14,566 nt of DNA from UBA288 sp964461885 (GTDB taxonomy: Archaea > Halobacteriota > Methanomicrobia > Methanomicrobiales > Methanospirillaceae). The translations under genes were made by a program, and so were the position numbers. Positions 7,432-13,865 of this stretch are shown piece after piece (position 1 is the first letter of the stretch; every line of letters starts with the position of its first letter). The notes beneath the pieces were generated by a model that was not told the origin of the DNA, searched no databases, and was given only the letters and a program-made list of their open reading frames with translations. Location: positions 1 to 14,566 of the forward strand of contig CAYWVY010000055.1 in the NCBI GenBank assembly GCA_964461885.1. Direction: 5' to 3'.

Positions 7432-8865
7432 ATGTCATCACCCCTCGCTGACCTGCTCGAGGCACGCGGCCCGATCCGGTCCGTCGGCGTGGTTGGGATG
7501 GGCTATGTCGGGATCCCGGCAGCAGTTCTCTTCGCCCACTCGCCCGGGATTGAGCAGGTGCTCGGTTTCCAGCGCGACTCGCCCTCGTCGGGATACAAGA
7601 TCGAGATGCTGAACCGTGGAGAGAGTCCGCTCAAGGGAGAAGAGCCCGATCTCGAACCCCTGCTCGCCGAGGCCGTCAAAAAAGGACGCTTCATCTGCAC
7701 GTCGGATTTCTCGCGCGTCGCCGAGTGCGACGCGGTCGCACTCGCTATCCAGACCCCGTTCGCAGACCCGAAAGACCTGCTTCCGGACTTCGGCCCGCTC
7801 TTCGACGGAGTTCGCCGGATCGGCGAGCATCTCACTCCGGGGACCCTCGTCGTGCTCGAGTCCACGATCACGCCGGGCACGACCGTCGGCCCCGCCAGGG
7901 AGCTCCTCGAGGAGGCCTCGGGGCTGCGGGCTGGCGTCGACTTCGCCCTCGCCCACGCACCGGAGCGGGTGATGGTCGGCCGCCTCATCCGGAACATACG
8001 TGAGCACGACCGGATTGTCGGCGGGATCGACGCCCCGTCGACAGCCCGGGCGATCGAGCTGTACGAACCTGTCCTGATCTCCGGCCGGATCGTCCCGATG
8101 ACCGCAACGGCGGCCGAGGCGACCAAGACCGCCGAGAACACCTTTCGGGATCTCCAGATAGCGGCCGTCAACCAGCTCGCCCTCTACTGCGAAGCAATGG
8201 GGATCAACGTCTACGACGTCCGCGCAGGGATAGACAGCCTGGAGGGCGAGGGGATCACCCGGGCCATTCTCTGGCCCGGCGCCGGTGTCGGGGGCCACTG
8301 CCTGACCAAGGACACCTATCACCTCGAGCGGGGTGTCCGGATGCTCGGGCAGGACGCGCTCGACTTCCCCGGCGACCTGATGTCGCTCTACGTCGTCGCC
8401 CGACGGATCAACGACTTCATGCCCGAGCACATGGCCCGGCTGACCCGCGAGGGGCTGATGCGTGCCGGCCGATCGCTCGAGGGAGCGAAGGTCGCCCTGC
8501 TTGGGTGGGCGTTCATCGGCAACTCGGACGACGCCCGGAACCCACCTTCCGAGCCGTTCCGCGACCTGCTCATTGCGAACGGAGCCGAGGTACGGGTCCA
8601 CGACCCCCACGTCCTCTCGTATCCGGGTGTCCCTCTCTCCCGGAACCTCGACGAGGTGCTCGAGGGCGCGGACGCGGTCGTGCTCTTCACGGCCCACGAC
8701 GAGTACCGCTCTCTCGACCCCGCGAACGTCCGAATGCAGAGCGGCCGCGAACGCCCCGTCGTCGTCGACGGCCGCAATCTGATCGACCCCGATGCCTTCA
8801 TCGGGGCCGGGTGGATCTATAAGGGGATCGGGCGCGGCGACAGAAACGGACACCCGATCGTCTGA
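7432..8865 (+). CDS. UDP-N-acetyl-hexosamine 6-dehydrogenase (WecC/WbpA-type nucleotide sugar dehydrogenase)
   Basis: The 477-residue cytoplasmic enzyme should oxidise C6 of a UDP-N-acetylhexosamine in two NAD+-dependent steps to give the uronate, a precursor for surface glycans or protein N-glycans. An N-terminal Rossmann domain carries GMGYVG (22-27). The central domain has ESTITPGTT (143-151) and TATAAEATKTAENTFRD (223-239) with the conserved K232 and N236. The catalytic cysteine C290 is in GAGVGGHCLTKD. The C-terminal UDP-binding domain begins near 350 and contains LLGWAF and VHDPH. The motif set fits UDP-ManNAc dehydrogenase (WecC) or UDP-GlcNAc dehydrogenase (WbpA); substrate cannot be decided by reading. 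No glycan genes lie beside it, so it stands alone. It diverges from the exonuclease gene across 122 bases. No ribosome binding site precedes the ATG, suggesting a leaderless mRNA. Confidence 0.9.
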   Translation: MSSPLADLLEARGPIRSVGVVGMGYVGIPAAVLFAHSPGIEQVLGFQRDSPSSGYKIEMLNRGESPLKGEEPDLEPLLAEAVKKGRFICTSDFSRVAECDAVALAIQTPFADPKDLLPDFGPLFDGVRRIGEHLTPGTLVVLESTITPGTTVGPARELLEEASGLRAGVDFALAHAPERVMVGRLIRNIREHDRIVGGIDAPSTARAIELYEPVLISGRIVPMTATAAEATKTAENTFRDLQIAAVNQLALYCEAMGINVYDVRAGIDSLEGEGITRAILWPGAGVGGHCLTKDTYHLERGVRMLGQDALDFPGDLMSLYVVARRINDFMPEHMARLTREGLMRAGRSLEGAKVALLGWAFIGNSDDARNPPSEPFRDLLIANGAEVRVHDPHVLSYPGVPLSRNLDEVLEGADAVVLFTAHDEYRSLDPANVRMQSGRERPVVVDGRNLIDPDAFIGAGWIYKGIGRGDRNGHPIV

Positions 8866-8869
8866 AAGA

Positions 8870-8896
8870 GCAAAATTTCTTTCCGATTCATTTTTC
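8870..8896 (+). terminator. T-rich transcription end after the sugar dehydrogenase
   Basis: Just after the dehydrogenase stop there are several short T runs, ending with five T at 8891-8895. Archaeal RNA polymerase terminates at T-rich stretches without needing a hairpin. The assignment rests on base composition and position only. Confidence 0.4.
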
Positions 8897-8932
8897 TCGG
8901 GTTGCGTACCGGGACATCCTCTCGATACAAAA

Positions 8933-8947
8933 ACCAAAGTTTTTAAA
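8933..8947 (+). promoter_or_regulatory. BRE and TATA box for the zinc-ribbon gene
   Basis: ACCAAAG at 8933-8939 is followed by TTTTTAAA at 8940-8947, a good match to an archaeal BRE plus TATA element. Transcription would start near 8969, giving a leader of only a few bases before the ATG at 8976. This agrees with the weak ribosome binding site there. Confidence 0.68.
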
Positions 8948-8975
8948 CAAGTGTAGAAAATGGTAGAGTAGCAGT

Positions 8976-9260
8976 ATGTACCATGTACTGCGCTGCCCGG
9001 GCTGCGCGACCTTCACCTATGCCGACCGGTTCGAGCGCTGGAAGCTCTGCCACGTCTGCGGCGAGGTGATCAATGTCAAGACGGTCCCGCACTACCTTGA
9101 CGTACGCGATTATCGCGATGCGGAAGAGGTGGTGACCCAGCTCGAGGACTATCTCTATATTTCGGGCCGCAAGGACCTGACTCAGACCGAGCTCCTGACT
9201 CTCCGCCGGGAGTATTCGACCTGGTTGCGCCTGCAAAACGCGGAACCATCCACCCCCTGA
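8976..9260 (+). CDS. Small zinc-ribbon protein, DUF1922-like
   Basis: This 94-residue protein begins MYHVLRCPGC and has two CxxC pairs, C7/C10 and C26/C29, that would bind one zinc. After the knuckles comes EVINVKTVPHYLDVRDY and then a mostly helical, acidic tail. The start, the cysteine layout and the VNVK-like strand followed by an acidic helix resemble the DUF1922 family, of which Methanothermobacter MTH1184 has a solved structure; that match is from memory. The biochemical role of the family is unknown. The gene stands alone with its own TATA box and a T-run terminator, flanked by a sugar dehydrogenase and a rubredoxin, neither of which suggests a function. There is no signal peptide or membrane segment. 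Confidence 0.75.
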   Translation: MYHVLRCPGCATFTYADRFERWKLCHVCGEVINVKTVPHYLDVRDYRDAEEVVTQLEDYLYISGRKDLTQTELLTLRREYSTWLRLQNAEPSTP

Positions 9261-9276
9261 TCGTATACCTCCGTCC

Positions 9277-9282
9277 TTTTTT
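9277..9282 (+). terminator. T6 run after the zinc-ribbon gene
   Basis: Six T in a pyrimidine-rich stretch lie 17 bases after the stop codon of the zinc-ribbon gene, a typical place for archaeal T-run termination. There is no hairpin of note. Confidence 0.45.
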
Positions 9283-9419
9283 CCTCGTGTCGCGCCGCCG
9301 GCAGCCGATCCCGCCGTCACCCTGCCTGGAGAGGATCGGATCCCGGTGCGGGCGCTGCGTATTCGAGCGGGGAGTCCCGGCTCTGCGGTGACGCAGGGAT
9401 CACGATCGAGACCGTTTCG

Positions 9420-9425
9420 AAAAAA
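9420..9425 (-). terminator. T6 run after the rubredoxin gene
   Basis: On the minus strand AAATATTTTTTCG lies about 55 bases beyond the rubredoxin stop codon. The six T fit an archaeal terminator for that gene. The 137 bases between 9283 and 9419 hold no gene or clear signal that I can see. Confidence 0.4.
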
Positions 9426-9478
9426 TATTTGATCTGATAGCCGGGCGATGCGACGGGTCCCCGTCGAGCTCGCCGACT

Positions 9479-9664
9479 TCAGGTGCCTTCAACGTACTTT
9501 TTGAAGACGCCCTTCTTGACCTTCAGGATCTTGCACTCGGGGCAGCGCCAGGTGTTGGGCAACGCCTCGAAGGACGTCCCCGAGGGGATATCCTGCGTCC
9601 TGTCCCCCTTGGCGGGGTCGTAAATGTAGTGACACTCGAGACAGATCCACTTTTCCATTGCCAT
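9479..9664 (-). CDS. Rubredoxin, divergent
   Basis: This 61-residue one-iron electron carrier binds Fe(Cys)4 through C8/C11 and C41/C44. Family residues around the loop are present: YIYDPAKGD (13-21), IPSGTSFEALPNTW (26-39) and CPEC. Two features are unusual. The glycine that normally follows each CxxC is replaced by His12 and Lys45, and the C-terminus is strongly basic (KILKVKKGVFKKY) where rubredoxins are usually acidic. Partners could include oxygen- or superoxide-detoxifying flavoproteins, as for other methanogen rubredoxins, but none is nearby. GGAGG ends ten bases before the first ATG, which favours it over the second ATG two codons later. It lies downstream of ftr on the same strand, with 89 bases between and its own promoter elements. 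Confidence 0.92.
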   Translation of the reverse strand: MAMEKWICLECHYIYDPAKGDRTQDIPSGTSFEALPNTWRCPECKILKVKKGVFKKYVEGT

Positions 9665-9682
9665 GAGAAAACGCCCTCCGTG

Positions 9683-9706
9683 TTAGTTCATCAATGGACG
9701 AACTAA
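9683..9706. promoter_or_regulatory. Imperfect 24-bp palindrome, candidate operator of rubredoxin
   Basis: Arms TTAGTTCATC (9683-9692) and GACGAACTAA (9697-9706) are inverted copies with one mismatch, around AATG. The site spans from the TATA element to the expected transcription start of the rubredoxin gene, where archaeal repressors commonly bind. The regulator is unknown. The arms do not match the MsvR-type redox motif as I remember it. Confidence 0.55.
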
Positions 9707-9712
9707 TTTATC
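9704..9712 (-). promoter_or_regulatory. TATA element for rubredoxin
   Basis: The minus strand reads GATAAATTA about 40 bases before the start codon. Transcription would begin near 9683, leaving a leader of roughly 20 bases that includes the GGAGG ribosome binding site. Confidence 0.5.
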
Positions 9713-9753
9713 GTTAAGCTAGCCGGACTGATAAAGGGTGCGGAAAAGATGGG

Positions 9754-10638
9754 TTAGAGGAGATCTTTGAGGTAGATCTGGACGGGGCCGAGCGTGCCGC
9801 CGTAGTTGCCCGCGCTGACGAAGACCACGCCGGGTATCTTCGCGGCCGCCTTGATGCCGACGGCCATCGCATTCCGGACGGCAGTCTCGTTCACACCGTC
9901 GATGACGATCTCGTACAGTGCCTTGACGTTCGCCGGGACCTTCGAGTCCGGTACCTTCTCACGGAGAGTCGGGCAGTACGCCTCGTTCGTCGAGGCGTTC
10001 ATGAACTTGTACTTCGAGCCCATCTTGGAGCCCGATGCCACGATGCCGCCCGGGAACGGAGTGATCGAACCGGAGACGTCGGCGATTGCGTCCACGGCGG
10101 CCTTCGCGCCCACCAGCGCTGCCATCTGGTTCTCGCCCATCACGAAGAAGTTGCCGCCGGCGACCCCCCTGACCGCGCCGTACTCCTCCTCGACGATGAA
10201 GTCGCCCTCCATGATCGGGATGGCCCAGCAGTCGCGGCCTCCGACCTGCACCTCGTACTCGAACTTATCGCCGAAGAAATGGAGCTTGACCGGGATCTTC
10301 TCTTCAGCCTCGGGCATGCCGTTGAAGGCCGCCGTGGTCGGGGCCGTCAGGATGCACTCGCCGATCCGCTCGATCAGCTGCTCCTTCAGCTTCTTCTTCG
10401 ATGGGTTGCAGATCAGGATCGCGTAGCCGGGACGGCCATCGGGCGTGTCCTCGCCCGGGAGGTAGCACTCGATGCCGGCCTCGCAGGGGCAGCCGATGGT
10501 CGAGGTGGCGAACCCGCTTGCCTCGACTGCCGCCGCCAGGGCGAACTCCTTCGTCGCACCCGTGATAATCACCCGCGAGATCCAGGCGGGGAATGCCTCT
10601 GCATACGTATCGTCGATCGGGACTCCGTTGAATTCCAT
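9754..10638 (-). CDS. ftr: Formylmethanofuran:tetrahydromethanopterin formyltransferase
   Basis: Ftr moves the formyl group from formylmethanofuran to tetrahydromethanopterin, the second step of CO2 reduction to methane, in the cytoplasm. The protein has 294 residues, close to the usual length of about 296. It starts MEFNGVPIDDTYAEAFPAW, the typical Ftr N-terminus, followed by TIGCPCEAGIE (47-57) and an Ala/Gly-rich C-terminal half with ITPFPGGIVASGSK and SAGNYGGTLGP, regions conserved in the family. The open frame extends 31 codons further upstream, but GAGGA lies 7 bases before the ATG at 10638 and the family N-terminus begins there, so that start is chosen. It diverges from the ferredoxin-polyferredoxin-hdr operon across 257 bases. 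Its own promoter is unclear; a weak TATA candidate, GTTATTTG, lies on the minus strand near 10675. Confidence 0.97.
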   Translation of the reverse strand: MEFNGVPIDDTYAEAFPAWISRVIITGATKEFALAAAVEASGFATSTIGCPCEAGIECYLPGEDTPDGRPGYAILICNPSKKKLKEQLIERIGECILTAPTTAAFNGMPEAEEKIPVKLHFFGDKFEYEVQVGGRDCWAIPIMEGDFIVEEEYGAVRGVAGGNFFVMGENQMAALVGAKAAVDAIADVSGSITPFPGGIVASGSKMGSKYKFMNASTNEAYCPTLREKVPDSKVPANVKALYEIVIDGVNETAVRNAMAVGIKAAAKIPGVVFVSAGNYGGTLGPVQIYLKDLL

Positions 10639-10765
10639 GAATAGTCCTCGTTTTTCCGGTTGCGAGGCAAAAGCAAATAACCTTTCTGCACATGCCGAAA
10701 AGAGCGCATACGCCTGCCGTGATCTAAACACTCAATATTGTTAACACATAGAGTCATGTTACATG

Positions 10766-10777
10766 GGTCAATTGACC
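10766..10777. promoter_or_regulatory. Perfect 12-bp palindrome GGTCAATTGACC between ftr and the ferredoxin operon
   Basis: A perfect inverted repeat lies near the middle of the divergent intergenic region, 128 bases from the ftr start and 118 bases from the ferredoxin start. Its position would allow one regulator to act on both directions. The regulator is unknown and the site is proposed from symmetry and place alone. Confidence 0.4.
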
Positions 10778-10822
10778 TGTGAGAGACCGGCGGGTGAAAC
10801 GAGGTGAAAACGAACAGAGAGG

Positions 10823-10840
10823 TTTATTAGGGTATTTTTA
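10823..10840 (+). promoter_or_regulatory. TATA-like elements for the ferredoxin-polyferredoxin-hdr operon
   Basis: Two overlapping candidates are TTTATTA (10823-10829) and TATTTTTA (10833-10840). Either would put the transcription start between about 10850 and 10865, giving a leader of 30-45 bases before the ATG at 10896. Confidence 0.5.
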
Positions 10841-10851
10841 CCAATCTCTTG

Positions 10852-10874
10852 ATAATCGAACGACCTTCGATCAT
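10852..10874. promoter_or_regulatory. Imperfect palindrome at the expected start site of the hdr operon
   Basis: Arms ATAATCGAA (10852-10860) and TTCGATCAT (10866-10874) are inverted copies with one mismatch around CGACC. It falls on the predicted transcription start, so it could be an operator or a 5' leader hairpin. It shares no clear sequence with the rubredoxin palindrome. Confidence 0.4.
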
Positions 10875-10895
10875 TATTAGTGCTGGTGTAAAACC

Positions 10896-11159
10896 ATGGC
10901 ATTTGCAGTGCATATAAACATGGAGCGTTGCACCGGATGCAACAATTGTGTGGTTGCGTGTCCGGTTGGAGCGCTCGAGCTCTTCACCGAGGACCCGGTG
11001 ACCGATGAAAAGATCTACCGGGTCAAGGACGGCAAGGCGCTCGTCCTCGACTTCCGTGCCGAGCTATGCGCCGGTTGCGGCGTCTGTGTAGAGGCCTGTC
11101 CCTACGACGTGATCAGGCTGGACGCGAATCCGCCACCTGCCGAGGCTGGTGCTCAGTAA
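10896..11159 (+). CDS. 2x[4Fe-4S] ferredoxin, FwdG-like
   Basis: This 87-residue protein has two classical CxxCxxCxxxCP motifs: C12, C15, C18, C22 and C58, C61, C64, C68. They are separated by a longer insert (residues 25-55) like that of FwdG, the small ferredoxin of formylmethanofuran dehydrogenase. The tail PPPAEAGAQ is probably disordered. It is the first gene of an operon, 25 bases before the start of the eight-cluster polyferredoxin and followed by hdrC, hdrB and hdrA. The likely job is to carry low-potential electrons between HdrA and formylmethanofuran dehydrogenase. GGTG lies 7 bases before the ATG. The assignment as FwdG rather than a general ferredoxin is an inference from length, insert and context; no other fwd subunit is in the window. 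Confidence 0.85.
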   Translation: MAFAVHINMERCTGCNNCVVACPVGALELFTEDPVTDEKIYRVKDGKALVLDFRAELCAGCGVCVEACPYDVIRLDANPPPAEAGAQ

Positions 11160-11184
11160 TCATTCGATGCGAGAGGGTTCTTTT

Positions 11185-12363
11185 ATGGCAATGTCAACGA
11201 TGTTTCCGAAATTCTCAAAGAAGAGGGAGGGAGACAACGTGGTCATGGAGCAGAAACTGCTGCAGACCACGAACAACCTTGTCCTCGATGTCAAGGAATG
11301 TGCCGGATGCGGTATCTGCGTGGAGGCGTGCCCGGAGGAAGCGATCACGTTCGGTCTCGTGGGCGCAGCAAGGCGCGGCGCTATCGACGAGCCGGCGATC
11401 AACGTCGATGAGGAGAAGTGCTCGTACTGCGGCGTCTGCGTCTGCCTCTGCCCGTTCTCGGCCCTGAGCCTCAGGGTTGACGGCGAGGAGCGCCTGCCGA
11501 TCGTCGAGAAGGAGGGCTTCCCCCAGTTCGACCGCACGGCGAAGATCGACGACGAGAAGTGCGTCAAGTGCACGATCTGCTCGGACGTCTGCCCCGCGGA
11601 CGCGATCGATCGGAACGTGCCGGAGTTCGAGGGCGCCTCCGAGTCGGGCGCGCCCCGGCAGAGTGCGCTGAAGTCCTCGACGGCCTTCTACGTCGATATG
11701 GAGAAGTGCAACCTCTGTGGTATCTGCGCCGTCGTCTGCAAGGATATCGAGATCCAGCGCCAGACTCCGACCGGCGCGTCCACGAAGCTCGAAGGAGAGG
11801 TGACCCGGATCACCGAGCAGGATTGCGACGCCTGCAGGGTCTGCGTCGATATCTGCCCCGAAGAGGCGATCACGGTCGAGCGGACGGTCGAGAGCAACAG
11901 GCTCGAGGGCACGGTCGAGATCATGCCCGAGGACTGCATCACCTGCACCTGGTGCCAGGTGACCTGTCCGGAGGAGGCGATCACGATGGACAAGCTGATC
12001 GAGGGCGAGATCGAGGTCTACCCCGAGAAGTGCCCCGGCGGCTGCTCCACGTGCATCGAGATCTGCCCGACCAAGGCGCTCTACATGCCCGAGGCGAAGC
12101 CCGCCTTCGAGATGGCTGGCGAGCGCGAGGCGAACGTCGCGATCAACAAGGACCTCTGCATCAAGTGCGGCGCCTGCGTGGTCGCATGCCCTGCCGAGGA
12201 CGCGATCGTCCTGAAGCGGACCGGCTTCCACATGAAGGGCAAAGAGACCGACCTCTACAAGAAGATCATGGAGAAACTCTGCACGCCGCGGACGAGCAAG
12301 GTCAAGGAGAGCACGCCCGGCGACACCGAGCTCAAGACGGTCGGTGAGGCCAAGGCGGCCTGA
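11185..12363 (+). CDS. Polyferredoxin with eight [4Fe-4S] motifs, FwdF/FmdF-like
   Basis: The 392-residue protein has eight cysteine motifs, starting near C39, C79, C126, C175, C214, C251, C283 and C325, enough for eight [4Fe-4S] clusters. The fourth ends in CK instead of CP, and the seventh has an extra residue (CPGGCSTCIEICP). Eight clusters match FwdF/FmdF of formylmethanofuran dehydrogenase, although this protein is longer and has a 20-30 residue basic N-terminus and a tail of about 45 residues. It probably forms an electron wire from HdrA to the tungsten or molybdenum enzyme. The frame is open back to a GTG at 11149 inside the ferredoxin gene, but GAGAGGG ends 7 bases before the ATG at 11185, so that start is preferred; ATGs at 11191 and 11245 are alternatives. 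hdrC follows after 13 bases. Confidence 0.88.
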   Translation: MAMSTMFPKFSKKREGDNVVMEQKLLQTTNNLVLDVKECAGCGICVEACPEEAITFGLVGAARRGAIDEPAINVDEEKCSYCGVCVCLCPFSALSLRVDGEERLPIVEKEGFPQFDRTAKIDDEKCVKCTICSDVCPADAIDRNVPEFEGASESGAPRQSALKSSTAFYVDMEKCNLCGICAVVCKDIEIQRQTPTGASTKLEGEVTRITEQDCDACRVCVDICPEEAITVERTVESNRLEGTVEIMPEDCITCTWCQVTCPEEAITMDKLIEGEIEVYPEKCPGGCSTCIEICPTKALYMPEAKPAFEMAGEREANVAINKDLCIKCGACVVACPAEDAIVLKRTGFHMKGKETDLYKKIMEKLCTPRTSKVKESTPGDTELKTVGEAKAA

Positions 12364-12376
12364 AGGTGGGTGCATC

Positions 12377-12958
12377 ATGGTGACGAAGAATTACCCCGAC
12401 CCCAAACTGAACGAGAAACTCCGCGACCGGTACTACCGCCGCGACCAGTCCAACCCCGAATTCACCAAGGACATCGAGAAGCTCTCGGGCACGATGGCCC
12501 ACATGTGCTTCCAGTGCGGCACCTGCACGGGCGGGTGCCCGTCTGCGCCGCGCTCGACCTACCGCATCCGCGAGTTCATGCGCCGCGGCGTGCTCGGACT
12601 CGAGGAGGAGGCCCTGAACGACCCCGACCTCTGGCTCTGCACGACCTGCTACTCCTGCACGGACCGCTGCCCCCGCGACCTTGCGCCAACCGACGTGATC
12701 ATGGCCATGCGGAACGCCGCGTTCAAGCGCGACATCATCCCGGTCAACTTCCTCAAGACCGTGACGGCGATCTACTCGTCCGGCCACGGCGTCCCGAACA
12801 ACGACGTGAACCGCGCGGCCCGCGAGAAGCTCGGCCTGACGCGCGACCCGCCGACCACACACATGTACCCCGAATACATCAAGGGAATCCAGAAGATCCT
12901 GGATCACTACAAGCTCAAAGAGAACGCGGACCGCATCATCAAGGAGAGAGAAGGATGA
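12377..12958 (+). CDS. hdrC: CoB-CoM heterodisulfide reductase subunit C
   Basis: HdrC links HdrA to HdrB in cytoplasmic HdrABC, passing electrons to the site where CoM-S-S-CoB is reduced. The 193-residue protein, close to the usual length of about 185, has two [4Fe-4S] motifs: C44, C47, C50, C54 (CFQCGTCTGGCP) and C88, C91, C94, C98 (CTTCYSCTDRCP). Conserved stretches such as RSTYRIREFMRRG and IYSSGHGVPNN support HdrC of the soluble enzyme; there are no membrane segments. AAGGTGGG precedes the ATG at 12377. An upstream GTG at 12344 in the same frame lies inside the polyferredoxin gene and is not preferred. The stop overlaps the hdrB start as ATGA, which suggests translational coupling. Confidence 0.96.
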   Translation: MVTKNYPDPKLNEKLRDRYYRRDQSNPEFTKDIEKLSGTMAHMCFQCGTCTGGCPSAPRSTYRIREFMRRGVLGLEEEALNDPDLWLCTTCYSCTDRCPRDLAPTDVIMAMRNAAFKRDIIPVNFLKTVTAIYSSGHGVPNNDVNRAAREKLGLTRDPPTTHMYPEYIKGIQKILDHYKLKENADRIIKEREG

Positions 12959-13854
12959 CGGAGATGCGTAAATACGCCTTTTTCCTCGGGTGCATCGCCC
13001 CGAACCGGTACCCCGGCAGCGAGTCGGCCTCGATCCGCACGAGCAAGCGGCTCGGGATCGACCTCGTTCCGCTCAATGGGGCGAGCTGCTGCCCCGCGCC
13101 GGGTGCGTTCGGCTCGATCGACCTGAACGTCTGGTACGCGATGGCCGCCCGGAACCTCGTCCTGGCCGAACAGATGGGGCTCGACATCGCCCTTATCTGC
13201 AACGGGTGCTACAAGTCGATCTACGAGGTCAATCACAAGCTCAAGCACAACAAGGAGCTCCGCGATGGCGTCAACGAGGTCCTCAAGGAGATCGACATGG
13301 AGTTCAAGGGGACCATCGACGTCTGGCACCTCGCAGAACTCCTGTACGACCCCGAGATCGTCGGCGTCGAGAAGATCCGCGAGTCAGTCAAGGTGCCCCT
13401 GACGGGGACCAAGATCGCGGTTCACTACGGCTGCCACCTGATGAAGCCCAAGAAGGAGCGCCACATGGGGTCGACCGAGGCCCCGAGGTGGATCGAAGAG
13501 CTCGTCGAGGCCCTCGGCGCCGAGGCCGTCGAGTACCGGAACAAAATGCAGTGCTGCGGTGCGGGCGGCGGCGTCCGCGGGTACGATATCGCGCACTCGC
13601 TTGACATCACGAACGAGAAACTCCAGAACATGGTCGAAGCGGGCGCGGACGCGGTCACCGAGGTCTGTCCGTTCTGCCAGCTCCAGTTCGACCGCGGTCA
13701 GATCGAGATCGAGGAGAAGTTCGGCATCAAGTACGACATGCCGGTCTTCCATTATAACGAGCTGCTGGGACTCGCACAGGGCATGAGCCCGTCCGAGCTC
13801 GGCCTCGAGCTCCATGCGATCAGCACAGAGCCGTTCCTGAAGAAGGTGCTGTGA
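12955..13854 (+). CDS. hdrB: CoB-CoM heterodisulfide reductase subunit B
   Basis: HdrB holds the active site that reduces CoM-S-S-CoB through two noncubane [4Fe-4S] clusters. Both CCG domains are present in the 299-residue protein: C13, C45-C46, C82 and C85, then C160, C200-C201, C238 and C241, with no missing cysteine. The start ATG overlaps the hdrC stop by one ATGA unit and is preceded by GAGAGAAGG. The same frame stays open back to 12370, but that stretch is a shadow inside hdrC. hdrA begins 11 bases after the stop. Length and cysteine spacing are normal for the family, and nothing suggests loss of function. Confidence 0.97.
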   Translation: MTEMRKYAFFLGCIAPNRYPGSESASIRTSKRLGIDLVPLNGASCCPAPGAFGSIDLNVWYAMAARNLVLAEQMGLDIALICNGCYKSIYEVNHKLKHNKELRDGVNEVLKEIDMEFKGTIDVWHLAELLYDPEIVGVEKIRESVKVPLTGTKIAVHYGCHLMKPKKERHMGSTEAPRWIEELVEALGAEAVEYRNKMQCCGAGGGVRGYDIAHSLDITNEKLQNMVEAGADAVTEVCPFCQLQFDRGQIEIEEKFGIKYDMPVFHYNELLGLAQGMSPSELGLELHAISTEPFLKKVL

Positions 13855-13865
13855 GGGAGAAAAAC

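Noticed and set aside
10639..10731. A 31-residue N-terminal extension of Ftr
   Set aside because: The family N-terminus begins at the ATG at 10638, which has GAGGA at the right distance. The extension would also run into the promoter region.
11301..12215. Tandem DNA repeat in the polyferredoxin gene
   Set aside because: The recurring pattern is the eight CxxCxxCxxxC ferredoxin motifs; the DNA between and within them is not repeated closely enough to be a repeat element.
12370..12954. Upstream extension of the hdrB frame giving a 494-residue protein
   Set aside because: The stretch overlaps all of hdrC in another frame, is Arg/Pro/His-rich, and HdrB starts normally at the ATGA overlap.
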